From Zarea fungicola (lineage: Eukaryota; Ascomycota; Sordariomycetes; Hypocreales; Cordycipitaceae): 64,000 bases of DNA. The notes below the pieces were generated by a model. It made no database searches, had not been told where the DNA came from, and worked only from the letters and a program-made list of their open reading frames with translations. The stretch lies in contig FWCC01000075.1 in assembly GCA_900169235.1 (NCBI GenBank), forward strand, positions 186,001-250,000, read 5' to 3'. Positions 33,356-42,537 of the stretch are shown here, in pieces (the first letter of the stretch is position 1; each line of letters starts with the position of its first letter). Made by a program: the position numbers and the translations under genes.

Positions 33356-34159
33356 TCAGATATTAGTCGGCGGAGCTGGTTGCGTAAAGGTGGCGAGCTC
33401 GCGCACGGCTTCGGCAACGGCGGGGGAGTCTTTGCGCAGGATCTTGGTATGATTGCTTGCCACCTTTGCACTCATCTTGAGGTTCGCATTACGGGCGAAT
33501 ACCTCATCAAGCACGGCCCGGCCCCGCTCCATCTCCCCGTCCTTCGTCCCGAGACTGTCGCCCGTGGCCAAGACAAACCGCACGGGACAGGCCAGGCGCT
33601 CGAGAACCGGCACGCTCGCGGCACCAATCTCGTTGAGCTCAATGTTCACGTCCGCGTGCTGGTCGGCGGACATGTGCGCGGCGAGGCCCAGCCGGCTGGC
33701 GATTGGGAGCAGCAGTCGCCACCGGCGGAACAGCGTCCGGATCCGCTCGTGTCCAGCCTCGCCCGTCAGACCGACCGGGAAGGCGTCGACGACTACCACC
33801 CCCGCTACACGGGCTGGATTCCTGTCGGCCCAGTGCCATGCGAGTACACCGCCGTACGACCATCCCACTACCAGCGGCGGCCGGTCCACGCCTCTGGCCT
33901 CGAGGACGGCGTCTAGATCCCGGATGCATGCCTCGAACGAGTAGTCCGCCGAGCGCTTGGACTTGCCTCGGGCACGCTCATCGTAGGTAACGTGTCTGTA
34001 CTCGCTTCCCAGGGCGGTAATAACTTGACGCCAGTGAGACTGGTCTGCGTATGCGCCGTTGAGGTAGACGACGGGCTGTCCGGCGCCACCAGTGTCACTT
34101 ACATACAGCGCGGTATCATCGATAGATACCATGCCGGTCCAGCGCGAGGAGCTAATCAT
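33356..34159 (-). CDS. Alpha/beta hydrolase, bacterial-looking, intronless
   Basis: One uninterrupted frame encodes 267 residues from ATG 34159; two further codons upstream are open but start with GTG. The fold is the classic alpha/beta hydrolase type. VVYLNGAYADQSHWRQV stands at the oxyanion region, YDERARGKS follows strand 4, and the nucleophile elbow is GWSYGG (Ser101). An acid-bearing loop is near LATGDSLG, and a likely catalytic His is in SNHTKIL near the end. There is no signal peptide. Compact size, lack of introns, Ala/Arg/Val-rich composition and high GC against AT-rich flanks resemble actinobacterial enzymes more than the spliced fungal genes around it. Horizontal gain is possible. 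The substrate is unknown; esterase, lactonase or haloperoxidase-like roles all fit. Confidence 0.85.
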   Translation of the reverse strand: MISSSRWTGMVSIDDTALYVSDTGGAGQPVVYLNGAYADQSHWRQVITALGSEYRHVTYDERARGKSKRSADYSFEACIRDLDAVLEARGVDRPPLVVGWSYGGVLAWHWADRNPARVAGVVVVDAFPVGLTGEAGHERIRTLFRRWRLLLPIASRLGLAAHMSADQHADVNIELNEIGAASVPVLERLACPVRFVLATGDSLGTKDGEMERGRAVLDEVFARNANLKMSAKVASNHTKILRKDSPAVAEAVRELATFTQPAPPTNI

Positions 34160-35041
34160 GGCCACTGTGTCCTATGATTGTCCTCATGAATTTGTAGGTG
34201 ATTCCGTGCAATATTCTAGATGGTGGTGTGCAAAAGATCAGCCTTAAGAACACGCCACACTCGGACTGCCGCGTCACCAGAATCACGTGTCAGTTGCCCG
34301 CTGGCCTATTATACTATTAATAAAAGATTCTGGAAAGAAAATGAACTGAGTGATGTATACTACATATACGTGTACGAGTACGAGTACCGAGCACCGACTC
34401 TTGTGAGACTTTGTACATTGGCATGTCGGCAAGGAACTGGGTGGCGTGAGCGGGCACTGCACAAGGCTTAGAAGGTGCCGGGAGTCTTTGCCTTGGCGTG
34501 TCCGTTCCGATGGTTTGTGTGGGCACATAATTATTGTGCAATGAGATTTGAACGGCGATTCGTATGGCAACCCAAAAATACGACAAATGATTGGGATTGT
34601 GCCTGGATGCTGGCTTATCGAGGGGACGTGATAGCATCGTCCGTTACCCCACACGGAGCAACCATCGTAATAGCTTATTCTTGACTTTTAATGTCAATAA
34701 GGCTTCGATTTACAAGATGAAAAAGAGCTCCGTAGTTTATGAAAGGGAGCTGCTATTGATTGGCCATTGCATGTGCCGTGCATGAACGGGGCGTGAGGGG
34801 TAATGCCCGTTCCGAAGCATTTGGCGGGACACAACCTCAGAACAGAGCCGACGCTATCCTGGTTACACAGGCACTGTAAATAATCAGTATAAAGTCAATG
34901 GTTTCCGTTTTCATTGGCCGAAAACTTTACATTAGTCTTTTCATCTTACATCTAACCAAAGTATACAGCTTGAGTCTCAACAACATCACCAGTGCTCAAC
35001 ACAAGCATCTACCATCCTAACCACTTACACCATAGCAAATC
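34160..35041. promoter_or_regulatory. Divergent spacer between alpha/beta hydrolase and aldehyde dehydrogenase
   Basis: This 882-bp AT-rich spacer lies between two start codons on opposite strands and holds no credible gene. A TATAAAG at 34888-34894 lies 148 bp upstream of the dehydrogenase ATG. Near 34369-34389 is a short run of CGAGTA/CGTGTA units. Confidence 0.45.
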
Positions 35042-36680
35042 ATGTCTCGGGATATTAATTTCACGGTATATTGAAACAGGCCACATGCCAGTCTCTCAAT
35101 CAAAATACTCACATGGGCCATGACTTAGAGCTTCCCGGGTAATATTATAAACAATCAGATTGTTCCCACGGCGTCGACCCGTCACTCGTTCAATCCATCA
35201 ACCGGCGAGGCGCTGTACGAGGTCCCCGTCGCCACCGAAGAGGATCTCGACGCCGCCGTCGGCCACGCGCGCGCCGCCTTCTCCGAATGGCGCAAGACGA
35301 CCTTTGCCGAGCGGTCCAAGCTCATCCTGGCCCTCGCCGACGCCGTCGAGTCGCACGCCTCGGAGCTTGAGACGCTGCAGGCCACGGAGCAGGGGAAGCC
35401 GCACTCGGTCGCCAAGACCGAAGTCGCCATGTCCGTGCAGTGGCTGCGGGCGTTCGCCACCATGGAGGTGCGCGACGAGGTGCTGGACGACAACGACGAG
35501 CGCACCGTGTACGCGACGTTCCCGCCGCTCGGCGTCTGCGGCGCCATCGTGCCCTGGAACTGGCCCATCCTGCTCGGCCTCGGCAAGATTGGCCCCGCGC
35601 TCCTGACGGGCAACACCGTCATCATGAAGCCGTCGCCGTACACGCCGTACTGCGACCTCAAGCTGGGCGAGATTGCCAGCAGCATCTTCCCCCCTGGCGT
35701 GGTGCAGGTGCTGAGCGGCGACGACCGGCTCGGCCCGTGGATGACGTCGCACCCGGGCATCGACATGATTTCGTTTACGGGGTCGATCCCGACGGGCAAG
35801 AGGGTGGCGGCGAGCTGCGCCGCGACGCTGAAGCGCGTCGTGCTGGAGCTGGGCGGCAACGATGCGTGCATCGTCTGCGACGACGTGGACATTGACAAGT
35901 GCCTGCCCAAGATTACGACCATGGCGTTTCTGTGCTCCGGCCAGATTTGCATGCTGCCGAAGCGCATCTATGTGCACGAAAAGATTTATGAAGAGTTCAA
36001 GGCTGGCATGGTCGATTATGCCAAGAAGAATATCAAGACTGGAGGAGCGTTTGAGCCGGACGTCCATATTGTCGGCCCCGTTCAAAACCGCGATCAGTGA
36101 GTTTTATTCTAGTGCCTAGCATCTATTCCGGCGTGCATTTCTAAGAGCGAGAATGTGTGCTATATCATCGCTCGCGCGTCTACAACCAACTATGTATGGC
36201 GTCCATGCTAACTCATCTTAAAGATTCAGGATGGTCAAGGACATGTACACACAGGTTGCCAAAGAAGGATGGAACATGGCCCTGGACGGCAAAGTATCCG
36301 ACGGCACCAATGGCTACCTCATTGAGCCAGCAATTGTCGACAACCCGCCCGAAAACTCGCGCATCGTCGTCGAAGAGCCATTCGGTCCCATTGTGCCCAT
36401 CCTGAAGTGGTCCGACGAAGACGACGTCCTCCACCGCGCCAATGCGCTGGAGACGGGCTTGGGAGCCTCTGTTTGGAGCCGAGATATGAAGCGAGCGGAG
36501 CGCATGGCGCGGCAGTTGAGCGCAGGCAGCGTTTGGGTCAACTCGCACTTTGACATTGCGCCGAATGTGCCGTTTGGCGGTCACAAGGCGAGCGGCATGG
36601 GCATGGAATGGGGGCTGGAAGGGTTCAAGCAGTTTACCAACACAACCAGCCTGTGGGTTTGGAAAAAGGTCTTTGATTGA
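35042..36680 (+). CDS. Aldehyde dehydrogenase family protein
   Basis: Three exons, 35042-35065, 35129-36096 and 36230-36680, give 480 residues. The first exon is only 24 bp (MSRDINFT) and is supported by the splice sites and by the usual N-terminal NNQIVPTAS..FNPSTGE block that follows. ALDH hallmarks are in order: VPWNWP with the Asn at 152, MKPSP with the cofactor-binding Lys, SFTGSIPTGK in the Rossmann region, the general base in LELGGN (E248), and the nucleophile in SGQIC (C282). The PFGPIVPI block and the SVWSRD and PFGGHKASGMG motifs close the fold. The catalytic residues are intact, though FLCSGQ replaces the common NSGQ. It oxidises an aldehyde to an acid with NAD(P)+ in the cytosol; the substrate is unknown. 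It is divergent from the alpha/beta hydrolase, so the two might share a substrate route. Confidence 0.92.
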
Positions 36681-37093
36681 TGGTGACGAAGCAGGTGTAT
36701 TCTGCCGCGGAAGTCTTTCTGTCAGCTTGTCATCATACGACTGTCAGGATCATAATCATGTACCGTTTCAACTACGGCGACGTGTATTTTGAAGCCAACT
36801 TTGCTGGCTTGTTCAATGTGAATGAAATCGAATAGCCGTCGGGCTCAGATTGAATATTATGCCTAGTTTAGTTCAACTGAGATATTCAAATGTCCAATAT
36901 ATACTGCCAATGCCGCAAATCAGAGTGAGGACAAGGCCAGGGCGGCGGTGGTTTGCGTGCCAGGACCAGTCGCCCTATAGCAGCGCGCCAGGGTACAATA
37001 GTGGCAGTGCAGGATTCTAATGGCATAGAGTTGACTGAATTACTCAACAGCCCAGATATGCTTCTTAAATTTAAGCACCAGAAATCTAGAAAT
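36681..37093. other. Intergenic between convergent genes
   Basis: The 413 bp between the aldehyde dehydrogenase stop and the DUF6601 stop are AT-rich and hold no gene; 3' UTR and polyadenylation sequence of both genes is expected. Confidence 0.55.
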
Positions 37094-38041
37094 CTAGACT
37101 GCTAAATGGCGACTGCGTTTTTGGGAGTTGTAAAGATGCTCCTCTCGTTTCTTGTCGCTCGAGATTTGGCCCAGATCACGAACCAGAAACTGCAAACAAA
37201 AGGGCGGAATGAAGAATGCAAAGAAAAATGGCAGGAAAAGGATGGAAAAAATGCTAAAAACATACGACGCCTCTTGGAACGCACCGCTCTTCTCCAACTG
37301 TGGCGTATTGTGACCTACCTGCATTGCGCTCAAGACCAGACCAATAAAGATGGTTGCTGGAGCGAGGAAGGATATGCGGCTCCAGATGCGAGCACTCAAG
37401 TGGTCCCAGTCTCCTCCAAAGTGCGACCTGAATCGCTGGGCTGTGAGGACCAGCGCGAGATCGAGCCAAATCGAGCGCAGCTCCCCGTAAATAAATCGAG
37501 GATGGATTCTGTGGTAAATCTTGTCCGTATCGAGCTGGTACACAATGTGTTGCCATTGCGGCCAGTCAATACAGGCCGGCAGAAGATGCGCCTCCTTGGC
37601 GATGTAGAAATCGCTCTCGTAGGAAATGAGTGCTGCGTACGAGTAAAGAAGGCCCAGCGCAACCATTCGCATCCTTCGCCGGGTACAATAGCCCTCTGGT
37701 GGCTCGTCCACGACGAGCTGATACTTTTTTCCGTGGCATTCGCAGCCTTGGGCACAAGTCAGGTACTCATTCCAGAATCTTGGAATAAAAAGCGTAGCGG
37801 GGATGGGTTTCACGTATAGCCGTCCGCTGGCCTTGTCCAACACAAGGTGCATCTCAGTCCGTTCGTTGATGATGAGTTTGCGGCCCATGGAGAGTTGGGC
37901 AGTTAAAGGACGACTGGGATAAATAAAGCCAGCCCAGCGTATGAATCTAAATGCCTTTTCTATCCATGGTAAACTAAACTCTTGCCGAAGGAACTCTTTT
38001 AGGTAATTGTGATTGTGATTGCGATTTCGTGGCGACACCAT
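37094..38041 (-). CDS. DUF6601 family membrane protein
   Basis: From ATG 38041 the frame encodes 315 residues. Its layout matches the fungal DUF6601 family: WIEKAFRFIRWAGF and RKLIINERTEMHLV near the start, YVKPIPATLFIPRFW, then LGLLYSYAALISYESDFYIAKE with LLPACIDWPQW. RFIYGELRSIWLDL follows, with two hydrophobic helices near the C-terminus (FLAPATIFIGLVLSAMQVG and IFSILFLPFFFAFFIPPF). The membrane site is inferred from those helices; the function is unknown. The frame stays open upstream for another 35 codons without an ATG, back to a TAG followed by ACACC. That looks like a 3' splice site, so a small 5' exon may exist near 38.2-38.4 kb and the true N-terminus may be longer. Confidence 0.75.
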   Translation of the reverse strand: MVSPRNRNHNHNYLKEFLRQEFSLPWIEKAFRFIRWAGFIYPSRPLTAQLSMGRKLIINERTEMHLVLDKASGRLYVKPIPATLFIPRFWNEYLTCAQGCECHGKKYQLVVDEPPEGYCTRRRMRMVALGLLYSYAALISYESDFYIAKEAHLLPACIDWPQWQHIVYQLDTDKIYHRIHPRFIYGELRSIWLDLALVLTAQRFRSHFGGDWDHLSARIWSRISFLAPATIFIGLVLSAMQVGHNTPQLEKSGAFQEASYVFSIFSILFLPFFFAFFIPPFCLQFLVRDLGQISSDKKREEHLYNSQKRSRHLAV

Positions 38042-39536
38042 GTCGTAATTCTTACTTTTGTATGCCGCTGGGATGCCACAATACAATGCTTCCTGGAAGC
38101 TCTTGCCGTCGGCAGTTTCTGCCACTTCACCAGTACTGGTCGGAAGAAGGCTGAATGGTGGTGTCTAGCATCAAATTTAGCAACTGAGCATGGCACTGGA
38201 AATGGGTAAGAAATTCATTACTTCCATGTCCAAATTGCCAGTTAAGTGTCAAGTAACGGGTTCGTGGCCAAGAATGGAGGTCCAAGCTAAGGCGAGGCAA
38301 TGCGGGATTGGAAAGTTGCGTTGCCTGAGATGGAGGTCGGTGATGGGCAGCAAGAGCCCGAAATGGCGAATATTCATCGTGTTTTGCCTTGGTCGGCGCA
38401 TCAGGGACTCTATGTAGTTGCTGAAAGGCGGCTTCCACAGTGAGGCGGCGATTCGCCTTGCGTTGCGAGTGTAGGAGGCTGCATTTCAGCTAGAAGATGC
38501 GTATGGCAGCAAACCACCAATCAGATACTAAGCACCGCCGCTGAGAATGAGGCATTGCCAAAATTATGGGCTGCCATTCTGCCCATAACTTATCGGACGG
38601 TAGGTCAGCCAGTTCACCAAAAAGAGGTAACCAGGGTCACTGTGGGTTTCACTCACCTCAAAGAGCTGCTTAATGTCGTTCCAAAGACACCAGAAATGTC
38701 GCGATCCTCGGTCATCTTGGCGCTGTTGACAGAGGGTGCTGCAGAATATGCACCATTTCGAAAACGACAGGATTAAGCTTAGGATGATGGCGCCTTGGAC
38801 CCTGTGCGTGGCTAATACGACAAAGAGAGATTTCTGTAGAAATGCTGCGCCAAAAATAGCAACTTCCTAGACATTGCATACCAATGGGGGCGAGACTCTT
38901 CCATCGAAACACAGGCCTCGCACAATGAGGGCATTCGTCCGCTTTAGGATATGACTCAAGTCTTGGATGGGGAGAGTTCAGACAGCGCCAAGAAAATCGG
39001 TCGATTACAAAAATCTTGCAAATCGATGCTCGGATGAAATCGCTCCGTACCGAGCTGCGGCGACAATGCGGCGTGGGGTCGGGCTGCATTCCAGTCGGTA
39101 CGGTGGCTCAGCAACAGAATGAGACCTTTGGAAGTTCCAAGGGCTGACGGTTTACTGAATACGGAATGAATTCCTCTCGCTCCCTAGGTGATGTCTTGCC
39201 AGGGGCAGGGATGGTCAAGTTTACCGGTGGAAGCTTGTGAATAGGGTTGGCGGGAGGTCCTTCCTTTATACTTTTCATCCCTCTGCCATTCATTTTAATA
39301 GATATCTCCAAATATATTTTAGAAAATAAATTCAAAATACATTTATGTGCCTTTGGATTAATGTGCTGCAGGAAATGTACTTGAGAGGCAATAGGCAGCA
39401 GGTGCGCTGTCGGCATCGCAGAGGTCAAGGATGCGAGCTGGCATGTAAAGACTGAAACAATGTCTGGCTGCTCAGCTACGACGGTTTTTTTTCTTGCGTC
39501 TATGTGAAAGTTATTTTTCTTTCTCGCAAATAATCA
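38042..39536. other. Intergenic upstream of two divergent genes, possible small exon
   Basis: The region next to the DUF6601 gene may hold an unresolved 5' exon (see that entry). Elsewhere the open frames, including one at 38712-39089 on the minus strand with a CPHC motif, lack an ATG-to-domain structure and are not called. The end near 39.5 kb is T-rich and is the hydrophobin promoter. Confidence 0.4.
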
Positions 39537-39543
39537 TATATAA
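39537..39543 (+). promoter_or_regulatory. TATA-like box of the hydrophobin gene
   Basis: TATATAA lies 100 bp upstream of the hydrophobin ATG. Strongly expressed fungal surface-protein genes commonly have such a box at this distance. Confidence 0.5.
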
Positions 39544-39642
39544 GTTGAGCGCCGGACCTTGCAGCTTCTGTCCTGACATGCTTCAGTACAAAATTCGCAT
39601 CTACCCCCAAAACACCCCATACGTCCGCCAAATCGACTGAAA

Positions 39643-40016
39643 ATGCAATTCTTTCTCATCACCGCTCTCTTTGCCGCCACTGGCCTTGCCGCATCCTTTA
39701 CATGCCCCGGCGGCCTCATCGGGGGCAGTCCCGCGTGCTGCTCTGCTAATGTGCTAGGCATCCTGAGCCTGGAGTGCAAGACTCGTATGTTTCCATGGCC
39801 ATTTTATTCCAATCCATGAATTACAATTAGCTAACCTGTATTTTTAGCCGACGCTGATGGCTGCAAAGAGAACCTTAAGCCCACCTGCTGCACCCTTGTC
39901 GCTGTAAGTCACAACACCTCACTAAAGATGCATAACAGAGACACATACTAATTCCTTTTTCTCTTCCCTCTTGACAGGCCGGTCAGGGTGTTCTGTGCAA
40001 TCCTCAGAATCTCTAA
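39643..40016 (+). CDS. Short class II hydrophobin
   Basis: Three exons, 39643-39784, 39848-39903 and 39978-40016, give 78 residues. A signal peptide (FFLITALFAATGLA) leads into the eight-cysteine pattern C-X10-CC-X11-C-X7-C-X7-CC-X10-C. The CC doublets, the X11 and X10 spacings and the SANVLGILSLEC block are those of class II hydrophobins. The loop between the fourth and fifth cysteines (KTPDADG) is only 7 residues, against about 16 in typical class II members, and the next spacing is 7 rather than 8. Both introns have strong GT/AG ends, so the short loop is not an obvious splicing error. Hydrophobins coat aerial hyphae and spores and assemble at air-water interfaces. Whether this shortened form still does so is unknown. 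Confidence 0.9.
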
Positions 40017-40193
40017 GAAATGATTGTGAATGGCATTTTCTTTTTGTACAATTATGGGTTGATTGAGCCTTGAGGTCAACGATTGTATAATGGGCGACGG
40101 CATTGAGTCAGCAAGGACGCGACAGGTTCCGGGCAGAATATTAATACTGTAGCACAGCGATAGGGAAAAAAATAAAATAAAATAAAATAAAAA

Positions 40194-40262
40194 AGCAAAT
40201 GCCAAGAGAATTATAGAATGCTTCTGACTACTGTTCAATTCTTCACCCAATTATTGCCTATC
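40194..40262. repeat. 69-bp direct repeat, copy 1
   Basis: This copy matches 40347-40415 at about 63 of 69 positions in the same orientation, with an offset of 153 bp. It lies 178 bp downstream of the hydrophobin stop and is preceded by an (AATAA)n-like tract. Confidence 0.85.
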
Positions 40263-40346
40263 GTGGGCTCGTACCTCTACAGAACGAAGCGACGCCCCCT
40301 CCATGACAGCGATAAAAAAAATATATTTAAAAATTGGAATTAAAAC

Positions 40347-40415
40347 AGCAAATGCCAAGAGAATTGTAGAATTCTTCTGACTACTGTTCAATTCTTCACA
40401 TAATTGCTGCCTATC
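40347..40415. repeat. 69-bp direct repeat, copy 2
   Basis: Partner of 40194-40262. The AT-rich tract before copy 1 is also partly echoed before this copy, so the duplicated unit may be somewhat longer than 69 bp. Four of the six differences are transitions. No coding role is seen. Confidence 0.85.
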
Positions 40416-40705
40416 CTGCTTTGGCGACTTTGCAAGACAACGCTGGCCGGCATCGACCCACGTGCGCCCATGTCGATCCCGGCGTGGGCCATTTGGTTCT
40501 CTTCGTGGAAACCAGGGAACGACCACGCTGCATCCATTGACCATTAAACATGGAGAGTAACTCAATGCCAAGACGACATGGAGATTAAGACTCAGCTTTT
40601 CTAACTTGAAAAGGACTCTGCCGACTATTCTTCTCCGCAACGGGCAGCCAGGCGTCGGCAGCTGCCAGCAGACGGAGAGCCGGCCTTTCTGCCTCTCCTC
40701 TCACC
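40416..40705. promoter_or_regulatory. Upstream region of the PLC-like gene
   Basis: The 290 bp between the repeat and the PLC-like ATG hold no gene and should carry its promoter and leader. No TATA box is obvious. Confidence 0.4.
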
Positions 40706-41995
40706 ATGGCCTCACCTTTGGATTCACCTGCATCTTCACCTTTACCCCCTCTTTCTCCGCCATCAAAAATCATCTCTACCGAGAGAAGCCGACGTCCAGA
40801 TTGTGAAAGCAAAGGCATCCTCTCCTCCTCAGCAAAGGCGTCCTCAGCTTCTGCCTCCTCATCGCCGCCGTCATCACCAGTCCTCATCAAATCAATACAC
40901 ACCAGAAACACCACCACCAATACCACCAACACCAACCACTGCACTCGCAAACACGGCTCACCATTCTCATACACCTGCTGGCTCATCCTCGCTGCAGTCA
41001 CCACCCTCTCCACCATGATGCTCCTCCGCACTCTCCTCGCCGCCGCTGCACCATGTGCCGTTTCGGCCGCCTGCTATCACGGCTTCAACAGCCCCTTCTC
41101 TTTTGACGCTCACCAGGCCCATCACCCCTCCTGGATGGGCAGCCTGCGCAACGACACCCTGCTCACCAGCCTCAGCGTCCCCGGCACCCACGACACCATG
41201 ACCTACCAGATTGGCAGCGAGGTCCTGCAGTGCCAGAACTGGAACCTCACGCTCCAGCTCGCCTCGGGCATCCGCTACTTTGACATTCGCGCCCGCCTCC
41301 GCGACAACCAGCTGCACATCTACCACGGCGACGGCGACACGGGCTTCAGCTACCAGGACGTCCTGGTGGAAATGTTTGCCTTCCTCGCCACCAACCCCAC
41401 CGAGGCCATCATCATGCGTCTCAAGCAGGAGGGCACCCCGCTCGGCGAGCACAACACCCTCACCTTTGAGCAGGCCTTCAAGTACTACTGGCACGAGTCT
41501 GCCATTACCGCCAAGCAGGCCCGCCACCACATGCACGTCTTTGATCCCGTCGCGCCCCTGCCCTCCCTCGGCGACCTGCGCTCCAAGGTCTTTATCCTGC
41601 AGAATTTCCCCGCCGACGGCAACGGCCCCGGGAACAAGTATGGCATCGCCTGGGACGGCCCGCAGATGGTTCTCGAGGATCTCTGGGTCGTGCCCGACGT
41701 CTACCACCTCAAGGACAAGTGGGCCGCCATCCGCGATGCCCTCGTCAAGACGGCCGCCGACGTCCAGGACAACAAGGCGCTGTACCTGTCCCACATCTCT
41801 GCCAGCGTCGGTGTGTTGCCGATTGAGGCCGCTGCGGGACCCAAGAACAAGACTGTTGTGGGCATGAATGACGAGACGGGCCAGTGGTTGGAGGATGGCG
41901 ATCAAGATGGTCGCACTGGCGTGGTCATTTTTGACTTTCCCGGCAAGAGGGGCATTGACGCCGTCTTGGCCAGAAATGGTCCTTTCAAGGTCTAA
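40706..41995 (+). CDS. PI-PLC X-domain-like phosphodiesterase, secreted or membrane-anchored
   Basis: An intronless frame of 429 residues starts at ATG 40706, which has a good context (CACCATGG). The first 90 residues are Ser/Pro/Thr-rich. A hydrophobic stretch follows (CWLILAAVTT...MMLLRTLLAAAAPCAVSA), then the catalytic domain. SVPGTHDTMTY carries the first catalytic His (H162) and IRYFDIRARL the Asp/Arg pair. HIYHGDGD carries the second His (H207). FLATNPTEAIIMRLK and VFILQNF complete the barrel half seen in bacterial-type PI-specific phospholipases C. No Ca2+-dependent C2 or Y domain is present. Alternative start: ATG 41014 would give a plain signal peptide and a fully secreted enzyme, whereas the longer form would be a type II membrane protein. 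The lipid substrate is unproven. Confidence 0.85.
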   Translation: MASPLDSPASSPLPPLSPPSKIISTERSRRPDCESKGILSSSAKASSASASSSPPSSPVLIKSIHTRNTTTNTTNTNHCTRKHGSPFSYTCWLILAAVTTLSTMMLLRTLLAAAAPCAVSAACYHGFNSPFSFDAHQAHHPSWMGSLRNDTLLTSLSVPGTHDTMTYQIGSEVLQCQNWNLTLQLASGIRYFDIRARLRDNQLHIYHGDGDTGFSYQDVLVEMFAFLATNPTEAIIMRLKQEGTPLGEHNTLTFEQAFKYYWHESAITAKQARHHMHVFDPVAPLPSLGDLRSKVFILQNFPADGNGPGNKYGIAWDGPQMVLEDLWVVPDVYHLKDKWAAIRDALVKTAADVQDNKALYLSHISASVGVLPIEAAAGPKNKTVVGMNDETGQWLEDGDQDGRTGVVIFDFPGKRGIDAVLARNGPFKV

Positions 41996-42537
41996 TGGAT
42001 ATTTGACAAAGAAATCAGAGGAAATTATCGCACATGGAACATCTTAGCTGTGCAGAGAAAGACGGAGACACGAAATGATGAGAGATGTTTATTTTATAAA
42101 CTATGATACGTAGAGAAATGAAGCAAACTATATACTTGAAGAAAACAACTTGTTCACACAAAAAACCAAATAAAATCTCCCTCGATGCATCCACCCATCC
42201 ATCACACATCATCTGTCCATCCATGAACATATATCCTTTGCATATAAACCCATATCAAACATGACTTCTTCATGGCCAAACATGCCAAACATGCCAAGTG
42301 AAGAAATGCATCAATTTCCAAAATCAAATGCAAAAATGAGTAGCAAAAACGTGAAAACTCCAAGCTGGGTAAAACAAGTATGCAAATGAATCCACCCCGA
42401 CATCATTCTTCCCATCCACTGTTATTCCACTGGTACAACTTTTTCTTCATCTCAGCTGCTTCTTCTCGCTCGAGGCTTCTGCTTCTCGCCCGCTGCTTCT
42501 GCTTCTCTGGACCTGCTGCTTAGATCCTCGGCACCCC
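41996..42537. other. Intergenic between convergent genes
   Basis: No gene. The region is AT-rich next to the PLC-like stop, with imperfect CATGCCAA repeats near 42270-42300 and CT-rich sequence before the Kelch gene's stop. Confidence 0.55.

Noticed and set aside
35198..36085. Long antisense frames opposite the aldehyde dehydrogenase
   Set aside because: The sense strand carries all catalytic motifs with correct splice sites; the antisense products are Arg/His/Ala-rich with no start context.
38712..39089. Minus-strand frame with a CPHC motif upstream of the DUF6601 gene
   Set aside because: One isolated CxxC is not enough for a zinc protein; there is no signal, splice link or family match.
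40967..41905. Antisense frame opposite the PLC-like gene
   Set aside because: Mirror of a GC-rich gene whose active-site motifs are intact on the plus strand.
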